The translations under genes and the position numbers were made by a program. The notes beneath the pieces were generated by a model that was not told the DNA's origin, ran no database searches, and saw nothing but the letters and a program-made list of their open reading frames with translations. Shown piece by piece: positions 35,829 to 44,477 of a stretch of 64,000 nucleotides of DNA (the stretch's first letter is position 1; the number at the start of each line of letters is the position of its first letter). Origin of the DNA: Oceanospirillum sp048265165 (lineage in GTDB: Bacteria; Pseudomonadota; Gammaproteobacteria; Pseudomonadales; Halomonadaceae); NCBI RefSeq assembly GCF_048265165.1, contig NZ_JBLXCD010000010.1, positions 1 to 64,000 of the forward strand, given 5' to 3'.

Positions 35829-37357
35829 AGCACCGTTCAGATCAACCACACCATTCATCTGCGCCCAAACAGGCAGGCTCTCCACGCCTACACCGTCGCG
35901 CTCTGCTTAAAGGAATGGGATTAACTGCACTCGGTAGTATGGCAGGACTGGGCATTGGCTGTGCACTACCCAGAATACGCCGTGAAGTATCCGAAGGTGA
36001 GCTCCTGATCAACCCTACTGAGGTGTCGGCAGACAATGGCCTGCTTAATGTCACTATCAAAGCGCAATACGGCCAGTATCGTCTTGCAGGTAAGGATGTG
36101 ATGCTGCGCTGCTATGATGGCAAACCGATCGGTAACACACTTCGGGTAAAGACGGGTGATACTCTGCGCCTGACGCTGGAAAACCACCTACCCTATGATC
36201 CTTTGCAGGAACTTTGCACGGCGGTTCCCACAGTTGAAGACAATACGCCCAAAGGCTTTAACGTCACTAATATGCATGTACATGGTGTGCATGTCTCACC
36301 TGAAAGCCCATCGGATAATATTCTGCTCTTGGTTGGTTACAAGCAAACTGAACATTACCGCTATGAAATCCCGTCTGATCACCCTCCAGGTACTTATTTT
36401 TATCACGCCCATTTTCATGGTTCAGTGGCTTTGCAAGTCGCCAGTGGCATGGCGGGGGCATTGATTATTGAAGGTCCATTAGATGAAATACCTGAAATAA
36501 AAGCAGCCAAGGAACAGGTGCTCTGCTTTCAGACTCCTAGGGTAAATAAGACCGGTGTTTGTGAAAATTATACGGTACTCGATCAACCTGGAGACACCTT
36601 GATTAACGGTCAGCTAAAGCCTGTTATCCGGATGAGTCCAGGAGAGGTGCAGCGCTGGCGCCTGGTCAATGCTAGTCATATGGATAATATGCTGTTTGGT
36701 ATTCAGGATCAGGGGTTCACGGCCCTTTGTTTTGATGGCAACCCTCTGGATTACAGTAAAATAATGGACACAGCTGTGCTCATCCCCGGAAACCGGGCAG
36801 ACATACTAGTGAAGGCCGGAGCAGAGCCGCGCAGACAGGCAATCTATCGGGACATTTCTCAAGAAGACAGCGAAGACAATATTATTGCTTGGCTGGAGGT
36901 TACAGCAGATACAGCCAAAGATATGCCGCTTTACTCAGGTGCCTTACCAAGGCCCGACGGGCTGGACGACATTGAGCCGGAGGAAGTCACTTTCGGCCGA
37001 CGTTTGGAATTTGGCATGTCTGGTGATCCGAAGGGTCGAAAATATACAGTCAATGGCCAACCCTTCTCATGTCTTGATGCTTGGCAGATCCCTCTCAACG
37101 CGGTTGAAGAGTGGGAGGTGTACAACCATACCTCCGAGTCTCACCCGTTTCATATCCACGTTAACCCTTTTCAGATGATATCCGGCGGCGATGTAGAACC
37201 GGGCACCTGGCTGGATACCGTGAACCTGAAGCCTTTTGAGCGTATCCGTTTCAGAACCCGCTTCCAGGATTTCACCGGAACTTTTGTCTTCCACTGCCAT
37301 AATCTGACCCACGAAGACCTGGGCATGATGCAGGCTGTTAACGTCTACAAACCGTAA
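35825..37357 (+). CDS. Tat-exported multicopper oxidase
   Basis: 510 residues with a Tat signal (about 20-46: LHRRALLKGMGLTALGSMAG). All copper ligands are present: HVHG (His151, 153), YHAHFHG (His194, 196, 198), HPFHIH (His440, 443, 445) and HCHNLTHEDLGM (His490, Cys491, His492, His496, axial Met501). The three-cupredoxin plan is that of laccase/CueO-type enzymes, which reduce oxygen to water while oxidising a donor. It is coupled (ATGA) to a GMC flavoprotein gene, where gluconate dehydrogenase operons normally encode a cytochrome c, so it may be the oxygen-linked electron sink of the complex. I see no Met-rich CueO-like loop. Confidence 0.93.
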   Translation: MKHRSDQPHHSSAPKQAGSPRLHRRALLKGMGLTALGSMAGLGIGCALPRIRREVSEGELLINPTEVSADNGLLNVTIKAQYGQYRLAGKDVMLRCYDGKPIGNTLRVKTGDTLRLTLENHLPYDPLQELCTAVPTVEDNTPKGFNVTNMHVHGVHVSPESPSDNILLLVGYKQTEHYRYEIPSDHPPGTYFYHAHFHGSVALQVASGMAGALIIEGPLDEIPEIKAAKEQVLCFQTPRVNKTGVCENYTVLDQPGDTLINGQLKPVIRMSPGEVQRWRLVNASHMDNMLFGIQDQGFTALCFDGNPLDYSKIMDTAVLIPGNRADILVKAGAEPRRQAIYRDISQEDSEDNIIAWLEVTADTAKDMPLYSGALPRPDGLDDIEPEEVTFGRRLEFGMSGDPKGRKYTVNGQPFSCLDAWQIPLNAVEEWEVYNHTSESHPFHIHVNPFQMISGGDVEPGTWLDTVNLKPFERIRFRTRFQDFTGTFVFHCHNLTHEDLGMMQAVNVYKP

Positions 37358-37388
37358 AATAGACTAGGCTTAGGCTCACTAGAAAACA

Positions 37389-37412
37389 ACCGGAGCCATG
37401 GCTCCGGTCTTT
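37389..37412 (+). terminator. Perfect palindrome after the copper oxidase operon
   Basis: ACCGGAGCCATGGCTCCGGT followed by CTTTCTG. A tight stem that probably ends the operon. Confidence 0.65.
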
Positions 37413-37475
37413 CTGTCATCCATATCACACGATGGCGATCTGAGACCACGTCATGTCTCAAAAAATAGCGCCAGC

Positions 37476-38435
37476 CTAATGCGGTGCTGCGGTCTGATCC
37501 AGCGCCTGAATCTCAGGCTGATGGCTCTTATCCCCCAGCTCTGAAATAACCATCGCCGCAACAATACAGGCCGCACCAACACCGCCCATGGCACCAAGGT
37601 GCTCACTTAATACCACCCAGGCTGTGATATGAGCGAAAATCGGTTCAAGGGCAAATACCAAAGCAATTTTATGGGAAGGCAACAGTTTCTGACAGGCAGA
37701 CTGGGCCCAAACGGCATAGGCTGTCCCGAGTATCGAAGCCACCACAACCGAAAAAATCACAACCGGTTTACTGAACAACTCCCAACCCGTAATCGGCGCA
37801 GCTCCGGCATAATAAAATATGGGGTGATCACCCATTGCCGCACCAATCACACTGTATAAAGACACGGCAAGCAGCTGGATAATGCTCAGGGTAATCACCG
37901 GCATATTTCCCACCCAGTGGCCTGTCAGCACAATATGGGCAGCAAAACCAAAAGCACAGATCAGCACCAGAAGATCGCCTTTGTTATACACATAAGCTGC
38001 TCCTCCCATGGTCAGCAAATACAAGCCCAATGTTGCCAGCGAAACCCCCAACCAAACCATCAGACGCACTTTCTGACGAAACAGCAGCAAGCCCAACACA
38101 GGCACTAAAGGGACACTTAAGGCCGTAATAAAGCCTGCATTGGATACCGAGGTAAAACGCAGACCTTCCGTTTGTGCGTAAAAACCGATAAACAACATTG
38201 CCCCTAATACAGGTGCGGTCAGTAATAGCTTCTTTAGTTGATCCGAGCGCACCTTCTCTTTGCTGAAATACAGCAGAGGTAAAAGAGAAAGGGCAGCAAG
38301 TGCGAAGCGGATGGCATTAAAGGTGTGAGTCGGCAGTTCTGCCACGGCTAAATCAATCAGAACAAATTCTGTGCCCCAAATCAGGCTGATCAGAAAGACT
38401 AAAATAAATGCCAATCTTGATGAACGTATTATCAT
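37476..38435 (-). CDS. EamA/DMT-family transporter
   Basis: A 319-residue membrane protein with about ten hydrophobic helices in two EamA repeats (first: LISLIWGTEFVLIDLAVAELP, RFALAALSLLPLL; second from about residue 155). The GTEFV motif in helix 1 and the late FALEPIFAHITAWVVLSE are typical of the drug/metabolite transporter superfamily, which exports amino acids or metabolites. Substrate unknown. AAGGA lies before the ATG. It is separated from the NhaC gene by a terminator, so it is a single transcription unit. Confidence 0.92.
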   Translation of the reverse strand: MIIRSSRLAFILVFLISLIWGTEFVLIDLAVAELPTHTFNAIRFALAALSLLPLLYFSKEKVRSDQLKKLLLTAPVLGAMLFIGFYAQTEGLRFTSVSNAGFITALSVPLVPVLGLLLFRQKVRLMVWLGVSLATLGLYLLTMGGAAYVYNKGDLLVLICAFGFAAHIVLTGHWVGNMPVITLSIIQLLAVSLYSVIGAAMGDHPIFYYAGAAPITGWELFSKPVVIFSVVVASILGTAYAVWAQSACQKLLPSHKIALVFALEPIFAHITAWVVLSEHLGAMGGVGAACIVAAMVISELGDKSHQPEIQALDQTAAPH

Positions 38436-38470
38436 TATTTTTTTCCTTAAAGCGGAACCCTGTTAAACCC

Positions 38471-38502
38471 AAAAGCCCCTGATCCTTTCTCAGATCAGGG
38501 GC
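38471..38502 (-). terminator. Rho-independent terminator of the NhaC gene
   Basis: On the minus strand GCCCCTGATC, loop, GATCAGGGGC, then TTTTGGG. Confidence 0.8.
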
Positions 38503-38568
38503 CTTTGTTCTTAGCTATACGTTTTAACGCAGTCGCAAAAAAGATGGTACAGCGACCGGAGCGCTGCC

Positions 38569-40104
38569 CTACGCCATCCAGAAGCCCAGCATAATAAAGC
38601 CAGCAAAGGCAAAGGCTGCGCCTAACAGAGCATAAGGAATCTGGGTCAGACCATGCTGCATCGGAGTACAACCGGAACCCTGAGCAGAAAGCACCGTGGA
38701 ATCACTAAAGAAGCAGGCATGACTACCAAAAGCAGAGGCCGACAGTAACGCACCCACCGTCAGCGGCATGGACATATCCATCGCCAGGGCCATAGGAATA
38801 ACAATCGGCAGAGACACCACAAACACGCCCCAGCTGGAACCTGTGGCAAATACCACCGCAGCCATAGCCGCAAACACCAGCGCCGGAAGCATCTCCTTCG
38901 AAAGATAAGGGGTCAGGGTGTCGATGATATAAGGCGTCATACCCAGCTGATCATTGACATCTTTTAGCATAAACCCTGCACAAACCACCGCGATGGGGTG
39001 CAGCATCACTTTAAAGCCATCCAGCATGGAGTCCACCAGATCACTGAAGCTCAAAAGACGCTGCCAGAAATAGAGCACCATGGTAAACAGAGAGGCCACC
39101 AGCGCGCCCAGCAGCAGGTCGATCTCATAGTAAACACTCGCTGCGATCAGAACCGCCATTGGCAGCAGAAAGTTAATCAGACCCACCACCGGAGACGTCT
39201 TGCGTAAGTTGCTGGTATCAAACCCCATCTGCTGACCGCCGTCGGGTATGCACTGCCCCTCTTGCGCTCGTTTTTCTGCGGCTTTCATGGGGCCAAAATC
39301 CCCCAGAATGCCGGCAGCAACCAGAAAAACAACAACCAAAGCGATCCAGCCGTAAGCCATAAAAGGGATAGACTCGATATAAAGAGACATCCCCTTACCT
39401 TCAGCAACAGCACCGTTTTCTTCTAACAGTGCAGCAAAATAAACGGCCCAGGTGGACACCGGAACCAAAATACAGACCGGGGCTGCAGTGGAGTCCACCA
39501 GAAAGGCCAGCTTTTCCCGGGAGATCTTGTAGCGGTCGGTCAGATTCTTCATAGATGCGGACACCGCCAGAGAGTTCAGGTAGTCATCAATAAACACCAT
39601 CACACCCAAACCACAAGTCGTCAGCATGGTGCCCCGCTTAGTTTGGATTCGCTTGGCAAGCAGCTCACCGAATGAGAGTACGCTGCCGCCGCGCTCCAGC
39701 ATATTGATCAGGCCACCCATCATGCCGCAAACCAGCACAATCCAAGCGATAGTCTCATCCATCACAACTGCAAGGGAGATATCCCCCAGCCCCGTCACAA
39801 TACCGGCGGGGTTTAGTAGCAGAAGTCCGGCGATAATGCCGGCAAAAATCGATTCCAGCGGTTTTTTAGTCAGCACCGCTACCACCAGAATCAGCAGAGC
39901 AGGCAGCATACTGAAGAAGCCGTAACCTTCACCTTCAGACTGCAGAGTAGAAAGATAAGCAAACCCCGCCATAATCATGCCGTAAAACAGAATCCAGCGG
40001 GTGGGGTTCGAGACCATATCCGGTATTACAGCTTTATTCATAGAAGCCGAAGGCTCCTGAGTCATGGGCTCTTTAGCGGGAGACGAATAACTTGAACTGC
40101 TCAT
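38569..40104 (-). CDS. NhaC-family Na+/H+ antiporter-like membrane transporter
   Basis: 511 residues with about twelve membrane helices after a 35-residue polar tail. Family motifs include GVMVFIDDYLNSLAV, VDSTAAPVCILVPVSTWAV and FATGSSWGVFVVSLPIVIPMA, typical of the Na_H_antiporter/NhaC group. Some members exchange ions, others move amino acids or malate/lactate. Lying next to puuB, it could transport an amine or handle the ion balance of polyamine use, but nothing in the sequence decides this. The start has a CAGGTACG ribosome site. It lies downstream of puuB on the same strand, 319 bases away. Confidence 0.9.
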   Translation of the reverse strand: MSSSSYSSPAKEPMTQEPSASMNKAVIPDMVSNPTRWILFYGMIMAGFAYLSTLQSEGEGYGFFSMLPALLILVVAVLTKKPLESIFAGIIAGLLLLNPAGIVTGLGDISLAVVMDETIAWIVLVCGMMGGLINMLERGGSVLSFGELLAKRIQTKRGTMLTTCGLGVMVFIDDYLNSLAVSASMKNLTDRYKISREKLAFLVDSTAAPVCILVPVSTWAVYFAALLEENGAVAEGKGMSLYIESIPFMAYGWIALVVVFLVAAGILGDFGPMKAAEKRAQEGQCIPDGGQQMGFDTSNLRKTSPVVGLINFLLPMAVLIAASVYYEIDLLLGALVASLFTMVLYFWQRLLSFSDLVDSMLDGFKVMLHPIAVVCAGFMLKDVNDQLGMTPYIIDTLTPYLSKEMLPALVFAAMAAVVFATGSSWGVFVVSLPIVIPMALAMDMSMPLTVGALLSASAFGSHACFFSDSTVLSAQGSGCTPMQHGLTQIPYALLGAAFAFAGFIMLGFWMA

Positions 40105-40423
40105 ATGCGTACCTGTTTATATTTTTTATACCCTGCAGGATGAGCGTCCCGCTCTCCTCAGGTGGTGTTTTACTGCCGATCATCAATCTATCAGTTGGTA
40201 GCCAACAACAGTGACTAACTGCAACGACAGATCCTGCATCCGGCTTGTTTAACCGCTGGCTTAACCCCTGCCCACGGCAAGTATTATTAGAATGAGGTAA
40301 GTAGCACCACGAACAGTCCCGGGAAACTATAGGGTAGGACGGTCAGGTGCACTCTTGCGGGTTGTATTTGAGATAATCCGGGTTTAAAAAACCCGGATAT
40401 TCTGTGGTCAGTGCAGTGAGGTA
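40105..40423. other. Intergenic stretch with one hairpin
   Basis: No gene is seen. ATCCGGGTTT-AAA-AAACCCGGAT at 40376-40397 can form a ten-base stem just after puuB and may end its transcript, although no T tract follows on the minus strand. Confidence 0.5.
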
Positions 40424-41707
40424 TCAGATACCCAGTTTATCCCGCACGTTATAGTAGGCGGCACCCATTGCGGTGTAGGGCACACGTAATAAACGGCCGC
40501 CGGGAAATGGATACTGCGGCAGGTTTGCCAGAACATCATAACGCTCTGCCTGCCCCTGAATCGCATCTGCCAACACACGGCCCGCCAAGTGAGAACTAGT
40601 GACACCATGACCACTGTATCCCTGGGCGTAATAGATATTGCTGCCGATACGACCAAACTGCGGCAAACGCATCAAAGTCAGCAGAAAGTTACCGGTCCAT
40701 GCGAAATCCACCTTCACGTTTTTCAGCTCCGGGAAAGTCTTCAGCATCTTAGGAACGATCAGAGATTCAATCTTATCCGGCTCGCGGGCACCATAGGTTA
40801 CGCCACCACCATAGATCAGACGACCATCACCGGACAGGCGATAGTAATCCAGCAGATAGTTACAGTCTTCCACACAGTTGTCTTGTGGCAGCAGAGCTTT
40901 CTGCTGCGCTTCAGAGAGTGGTTCTGTGGTGATCACCTGGGTTCCGCACGGCATCGCTTTCTGTTCCAGCTTAGGAATCAGACCGCCCAGATAGGCGTTA
41001 CCCGCTACAATGACAAAATCTGCAGTTACACAGCCTTTAGCTGTATGCACTTTGGCTTTTTCGCCCTCTTCAACCCTCGTGACGGCAGAGGCTTCATAGA
41101 TGGTGCCGCCCAGAGATTCAAAGGCTGCGGCCTCTCCCAGCACCAGATTCAGTGGGTGAAAGTGACCGCCGGATTTATCCAGCAGACCACCGGGATAACG
41201 ACTGGTGCCCACATGACCCTGAATCGAGTTCGCATCCAGCATCTCAAGTTGAGTGTGCCCATGCTGCTCCCAAAGTGCTTTTTTATCTTCCAGCTCTTTC
41301 AGCTGCTTACTGTTACAGGCCGCAAAGATGCCACCGTTTTTCAGATCACAATCGATCTTGTATTTTTCCACGAAGCCGCGAATGATCTCGCCACCCTCGA
41401 AAGCCATTTTGCCCATCTCGTCACCGGTCTCTTTACCATAGTGACGGGAGATAAAATCCATATCGCGGCTATAACTGTGCACGATCTGACCACCATTGCG
41501 GCCAGATGCACCAAAGCCGATACGGCTGGCTTCCAGCACAACAACATTAAAGCCACGTTCAGCTAAATGCAGGGCACTGGAAAGCCCGGTAAAACCTGCG
41601 CCAATAACGCAAATATCCGCCGAGACATCACCCTGCAACTCTGGTCGCAGGGACTTATCATTGGCCGAAGCGGCATAGTAAGAAGTAGTATGTGAAGGTA
41701 CAGTCAT
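40424..41707 (-). CDS. puuB: Gamma-glutamylputrescine oxidase, copy 2
   Basis: 427 residues from an ATG preceded by GGAG nine bases upstream (MTVPSHTTSYY); an in-frame start nine codons earlier is less likely. DAO-family FAD fold: ADICVIGAGFTGLSSALHLA, GFGASGRNGGQIVHSYSRD and C-terminal YYAQGYSGHGVTSSHLAGR. It shares the FAD motifs and overall length with the PuuB at 12028 but much of the substrate domain differs, so another gamma-glutamyl amine may be its substrate. An upstream AATTTTGTGATCACTAT site links it to the puuA/spuC control region. Confidence 0.92.
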   Translation of the reverse strand: MTVPSHTTSYYAASANDKSLRPELQGDVSADICVIGAGFTGLSSALHLAERGFNVVVLEASRIGFGASGRNGGQIVHSYSRDMDFISRHYGKETGDEMGKMAFEGGEIIRGFVEKYKIDCDLKNGGIFAACNSKQLKELEDKKALWEQHGHTQLEMLDANSIQGHVGTSRYPGGLLDKSGGHFHPLNLVLGEAAAFESLGGTIYEASAVTRVEEGEKAKVHTAKGCVTADFVIVAGNAYLGGLIPKLEQKAMPCGTQVITTEPLSEAQQKALLPQDNCVEDCNYLLDYYRLSGDGRLIYGGGVTYGAREPDKIESLIVPKMLKTFPELKNVKVDFAWTGNFLLTLMRLPQFGRIGSNIYYAQGYSGHGVTSSHLAGRVLADAIQGQAERYDVLANLPQYPFPGGRLLRVPYTAMGAAYYNVRDKLGI

Positions 41708-41863
41708 ATCAGTGACTCCGGCATTCACTCTCAATTAGAGTGGTTGTCTCAAATGGTCGTCTTTTGTCGGGAGGCCACCCTCAAAAGAGCAGCCCCACGG
41801 AATCTTATTTATGGGCTAACGATACGCGTAGAGGGCAAGTATCAGATATACCCACCAGGGGGT

Positions 41864-41880
41864 AATTTTGTGATCACTAT
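41864..41880. promoter_or_regulatory. GATC-centred operator upstream of the second puuB
   Basis: AATTTTGTGATCACTAT, about 157 bases before the puuB start, matches the TTTTGTGATCACAAAA family found around puuA, the GntR gene and spuC some 13 kb away. Confidence 0.65.
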
Positions 41881-42013
41881 ATCAGCCGCAGAAATCGATC
41901 ACCTGGCCAACGGGTCAATCAACCCACCAAACTAAAATACTGCTGACGATATGAGCGCATTTTATAGTAATCTTGCCTGCAACATTGACCCATAGCCTCT
42001 GAGGAATGAGAGC

Positions 42014-42580
42014 ATGCCGAAGGCAAGTGAAATCAAAAAAAATGCAGCTGTAGAACTGGACGGGAATGTCTGGATCATCCGGGATATCGAACGCTCTGTG
42101 CCCCAGGGCCGCGCCGGTGGCAGCATCTATCGTATGCGCATGTACGATGTGGTAACCGGTGCCAAGCGGGATGAGTCTTTTAAAGATTCCGACATGCTGA
42201 CACTGGCTGACCTGTTCCGCCGCCCGGCAATGCTGTCTTATATTGATGGTGACGAGTATGTCTTTATGGACAGCGAGGATTACACCTCGTACAACTTACG
42301 CAAAGAATCCATCGCAGAAGAATCCGGTTTTATTACCGAAGAGACCCAGGGTATTAACGTACTGCTGGTCAATGACAGCCCCGTTGCCATTGAGCTGCCC
42401 ACCACGGTAGAGCTTGTTATCGCAGAAACAGACCCGTCAATTAAAGGGCAGTCCGCAACCTCCCGCACTAAACCCGCCACCCTAAGCACAGGACTTGTGG
42501 TGCAGGTACCGGAGCATATCTCCGCCGGTGACCGCATTAAGGTGAACGTAGAAGAACGCAAGTTTGGTGGCCGCGCTTAA
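42014..42580 (+). CDS. efpL: Elongation factor P-like protein EfpL (YeiP)
   Basis: 188 residues with the three-domain EF-P plan. The N-terminal loop SVPQGRAGGSIYRMRMYDV is the YeiP/EfpL type (an Arg tip in place of the EF-P Lys), the middle has MLSYIDGDEYVFMDSEDYTSYNL, and the C-terminal OB fold ends STGLVVQVPEHISAGDRIKVNVEERKF. EfpL relieves ribosome stalling at proline and some other motifs. The start has a GAGGAATGAGAGC ribosome site. A monocistronic housekeeping gene ending at a good terminator. Confidence 0.95.
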   Translation: MPKASEIKKNAAVELDGNVWIIRDIERSVPQGRAGGSIYRMRMYDVVTGAKRDESFKDSDMLTLADLFRRPAMLSYIDGDEYVFMDSEDYTSYNLRKESIAEESGFITEETQGINVLLVNDSPVAIELPTTVELVIAETDPSIKGQSATSRTKPATLSTGLVVQVPEHISAGDRIKVNVEERKFGGRA

Positions 42581-42601
42581 ATCTTAAGCCGTTGCTACAA
42601 C

Positions 42602-42642
42602 AAAACGCTCTGATCCCGGAAAATGGATCAGGGCGTTTTGCG
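42602..42642 (+). terminator. Rho-independent terminator after efpL
   Basis: AAAACGCTCTGATCC, loop, GGATCAGGGCGTTTTG: a long stem flanked by A and T runs. Confidence 0.85.
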
Positions 42643-42746
42643 TTTCACCGCGACAGAGTGGAACCTTTGGCTTAACAAGGCTAATATCCTGCCTTTTACA
42701 CTGCCCGACTTACCGGACAGCCTATTTACCATTCAAAGGAAACAAC

Positions 42747-43088
42747 GTGGCCAAACTGCTTTTTAAACTCAACTCCGTGACCGATGAAGAAGCTGACTTT
42801 GTACGAGCACGCCTTGATGAAGCAGAGGTCAACTACTACGAGACCACCAAAGGCCGCTTTGGCATTTCGCTGGCAGCAATATGGATTAGAAACGAAGATG
42901 ACTACCCGGCTGCAAGAGAATTACTGGATGATATTCAGGCAGACTGGCTGGAAGAGGTACGCCAGCATCCTGTACAGACAACCGGCGAGCGTTTTTTAGA
43001 ACATCCAACCCGTTTTCTCCTGAGCATTGTCGCCATCATCGCGATTGCCAGCCTGACCCTGATTCCGTTTTTGGATGCGTTTAAGTAA
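42747..43088 (+). CDS. DUF6164 family protein
   Basis: 113 residues. The soluble N-terminal part (MAKLLFKLNSVTDEEADFVRARLDEAEVNYYET, then GISLAAIWIRNEDDYPAARELLDDI) resembles DUF2007-like beta-alpha modules, and one membrane helix lies near the C-terminus (about 91-110: FLLSIVAIIAIASLTLIPFL). This matches the DUF6164 family of unknown function. A single gene with an AAAGGAAAC ribosome site, next to efpL but separated from it by a terminator. Confidence 0.85.
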   Translation: MAKLLFKLNSVTDEEADFVRARLDEAEVNYYETTKGRFGISLAAIWIRNEDDYPAARELLDDIQADWLEEVRQHPVQTTGERFLEHPTRFLLSIVAIIAIASLTLIPFLDAFK

Positions 43089-43162
43089 GGATTGGATTCA
43101 GGGCTTTATTCCTAGAGTTCCTGATTACATTCTTCCACCGGGATTTGCATCCCCTCTCGTGC

Positions 43163-43310
43163 ATACTCCTTTTAACACGTTAATCTACTCCCTCGACTCT
43201 ACCTGAAAATAGCCTGCGGCGATGTTCATAGAGCTAGCTGGAAAACAGCGCCTTAAGCGTAGGTCAGAGAGCTGGTCTTGGCAGAGTCAAATTATGGGTG
43301 TCCTATTTTT
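43163..43310. mobile_element. Internally deleted RAYT element: 3' end of gene joined to 5' flank
   Basis: 43163-43220 is a copy of the 3' end of the transposase at 44478 (CTACCTGAAAATAGCCTGC is identical in both, and TTAACACG-TAA flanks match). It runs directly into a copy of the transposase 5' flank (43250-43310, ending AAATTATGGGTGTCC). The middle of the gene is missing, giving a MITE-like derivative of about 150 bases. Confidence 0.7.
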
Positions 43311-43357
43311 TTGCTCAGAGGCAGGAAAATTCAGGAAGAAAATTTGAGACACCCATC

Positions 43358-43431
43358 ATTTCACCAGCGCTTAGAGTGCCGATCAGAGGATTAATTTTGG
43401 CGAGGTTAAACTATGAGTGTCTCGGTTTTTT
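43358..43431. repeat. RAYT 5'-flank repeat unit, solo copy
   Basis: ATTTCACCAGCGCTTAGAGT, then AAACTATGAGTGTCTCGG and a T run. It is a diverged copy of the unit upstream of the transposase (45474-45547) and ends 33 bases before the stop codon of the 43464 gene. Confidence 0.7.
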
Positions 43432-43463
43432 CTAGCAAAAGGCTTGCAGGATGGCAAAGAGGG

Positions 43464-44315
43464 CTATTGTTGCTGATCGTTCTTTTTCGCCTGGATTTTT
43501 TCCATTTTTTCCCGTATATCTTTGTGATACTCATTAAGCTGACGCTGGGTCCAGGTAATCACTTGCGGTTTGTTATGACCAGTGGAGAACGGTTTAAATG
43601 AGGCGTTGAATTTCTCAAATTCTTTGGCAATTTTATTCAAAGATGGTTCACCAAGCAAGGTGATGCCTTCAAACTCTCTGAAGCATATAGTGCGATGATT
43701 GGTGTATGGATTTCCTTCGGAGTCTGTGTAATTGATTTCTATATGGAATTTCAAGTCATAAACAGCATCATCACCAAACTTATCTATTAAATCTGGGAAA
43801 GAAAATTTAGCCACTGATGACGTTCTTTCTTCGCTGGTGCCAAGGCTTTTGATCCCCTCTTTTAGCATCGGATAGCCCAAAAGGGTTTCTTGAACCACGA
43901 ATTTGTATGCCTCTGCAGAATGATCAGGGCTTAAATCCTCAAAACTTAGATCAACTTCAAAGGCTGTCCCTTTGCCTGTATTAGATACAAAGAAATCGAA
44001 AAATATTGGGGCTGCTGGATTATGGTTCAGTGCAAACATGACGTCAGGTTTGATGGCATCTAGTCTCAGCTGATCTATTTGCTTTTGGTTAAGTTCTCTA
44101 AGCTTTATCGTTTCTGCAGCAAGATAAAAAGTAAGAATTGCAATTCCTGCTGTTGCTATTGCTGCCAACCATGATGATGCACTGTCCACTGAAAGCTCAG
44201 ATTTAGATCCATACAAATACCCTAAAAACCAGCCAACAATGAGTAAAATAACAATTGCGGGAATGGATATATACAACAGTTCCCTTGGTTTCGGAGAAAT
44301 TTTCTTTACATCCAT
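43464..44315 (-). CDS. Hypothetical membrane-anchored protein between RAYT repeats
   Basis: 283 residues. Two N-terminal membrane helices (about 12-35: LLYISIPAIVILLIVGWFLG; and about 46-66: SSWLAAIATAGIAILTFYLA) are followed by an amphipathic helix (TIKLRELNQKQIDQLRLDAI), then a soluble beta-rich domain (residues about 90-225) and a charged C-terminal helix rich in Lys/Gln. The layout resembles proteins often found in accessory or defence islands, but I recognise no family. It is more AT-rich than its surroundings and lies between opposite-facing copies of the GGGTGTCC repeat, which suggests it arrived with them. An AGGAAGGAG ribosome site precedes the ATG. Confidence 0.8.
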   Translation of the reverse strand: MDVKKISPKPRELLYISIPAIVILLIVGWFLGYLYGSKSELSVDSASSWLAAIATAGIAILTFYLAAETIKLRELNQKQIDQLRLDAIKPDVMFALNHNPAAPIFFDFFVSNTGKGTAFEVDLSFEDLSPDHSAEAYKFVVQETLLGYPMLKEGIKSLGTSEERTSSVAKFSFPDLIDKFGDDAVYDLKFHIEINYTDSEGNPYTNHRTICFREFEGITLLGEPSLNKIAKEFEKFNASFKPFSTGHNKPQVITWTQRQLNEYHKDIREKMEKIQAKKNDQQQ

Positions 44316-44349
44316 ATACAGCTCCTTCCTTCTTGTTTATGAATTATTT

Positions 44350-44443
44350 AGGACACTCATAATTTTATCATGACTGAACATAATGACATAAGCGCATGCA
44401 TCTACCGAGAATATCTATATTAGGGACACCCAATAATTTTATG
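44350..44443. mobile_element. Decayed RAYT fragment between two GGACACYCA repeats
   Basis: 44372-44422 aligns with 45249-45299 inside the intact transposase. On the minus strand it reads SVDACAYVIMFSH, matching AVDVCAYAIMSNH of the HuH motif region. It is flanked by AGGACACTCATAATTTT (about 44350-44366) and AGGGACACCCAATAATTTT (about 44422-44440). Confidence 0.65.
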
Positions 44444-44477
44444 CCATCATATTAACACGCTAAATCCGCTTTCTGAC

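Noticed and set aside
35825..35970. Lipoprotein signal in the multicopper oxidase (GLGIGC)
   Set aside because: The residue three positions before the Cys is Gly rather than Leu/Val/Ile, so the lipobox is poor; a plain Tat signal is more likely.
40589..41566. 325-codon open frame antisense to the second puuB
   Set aside because: It is wholly inside the puuB coding sequence on the other strand, has no family resemblance and its composition is that of a shadow frame.
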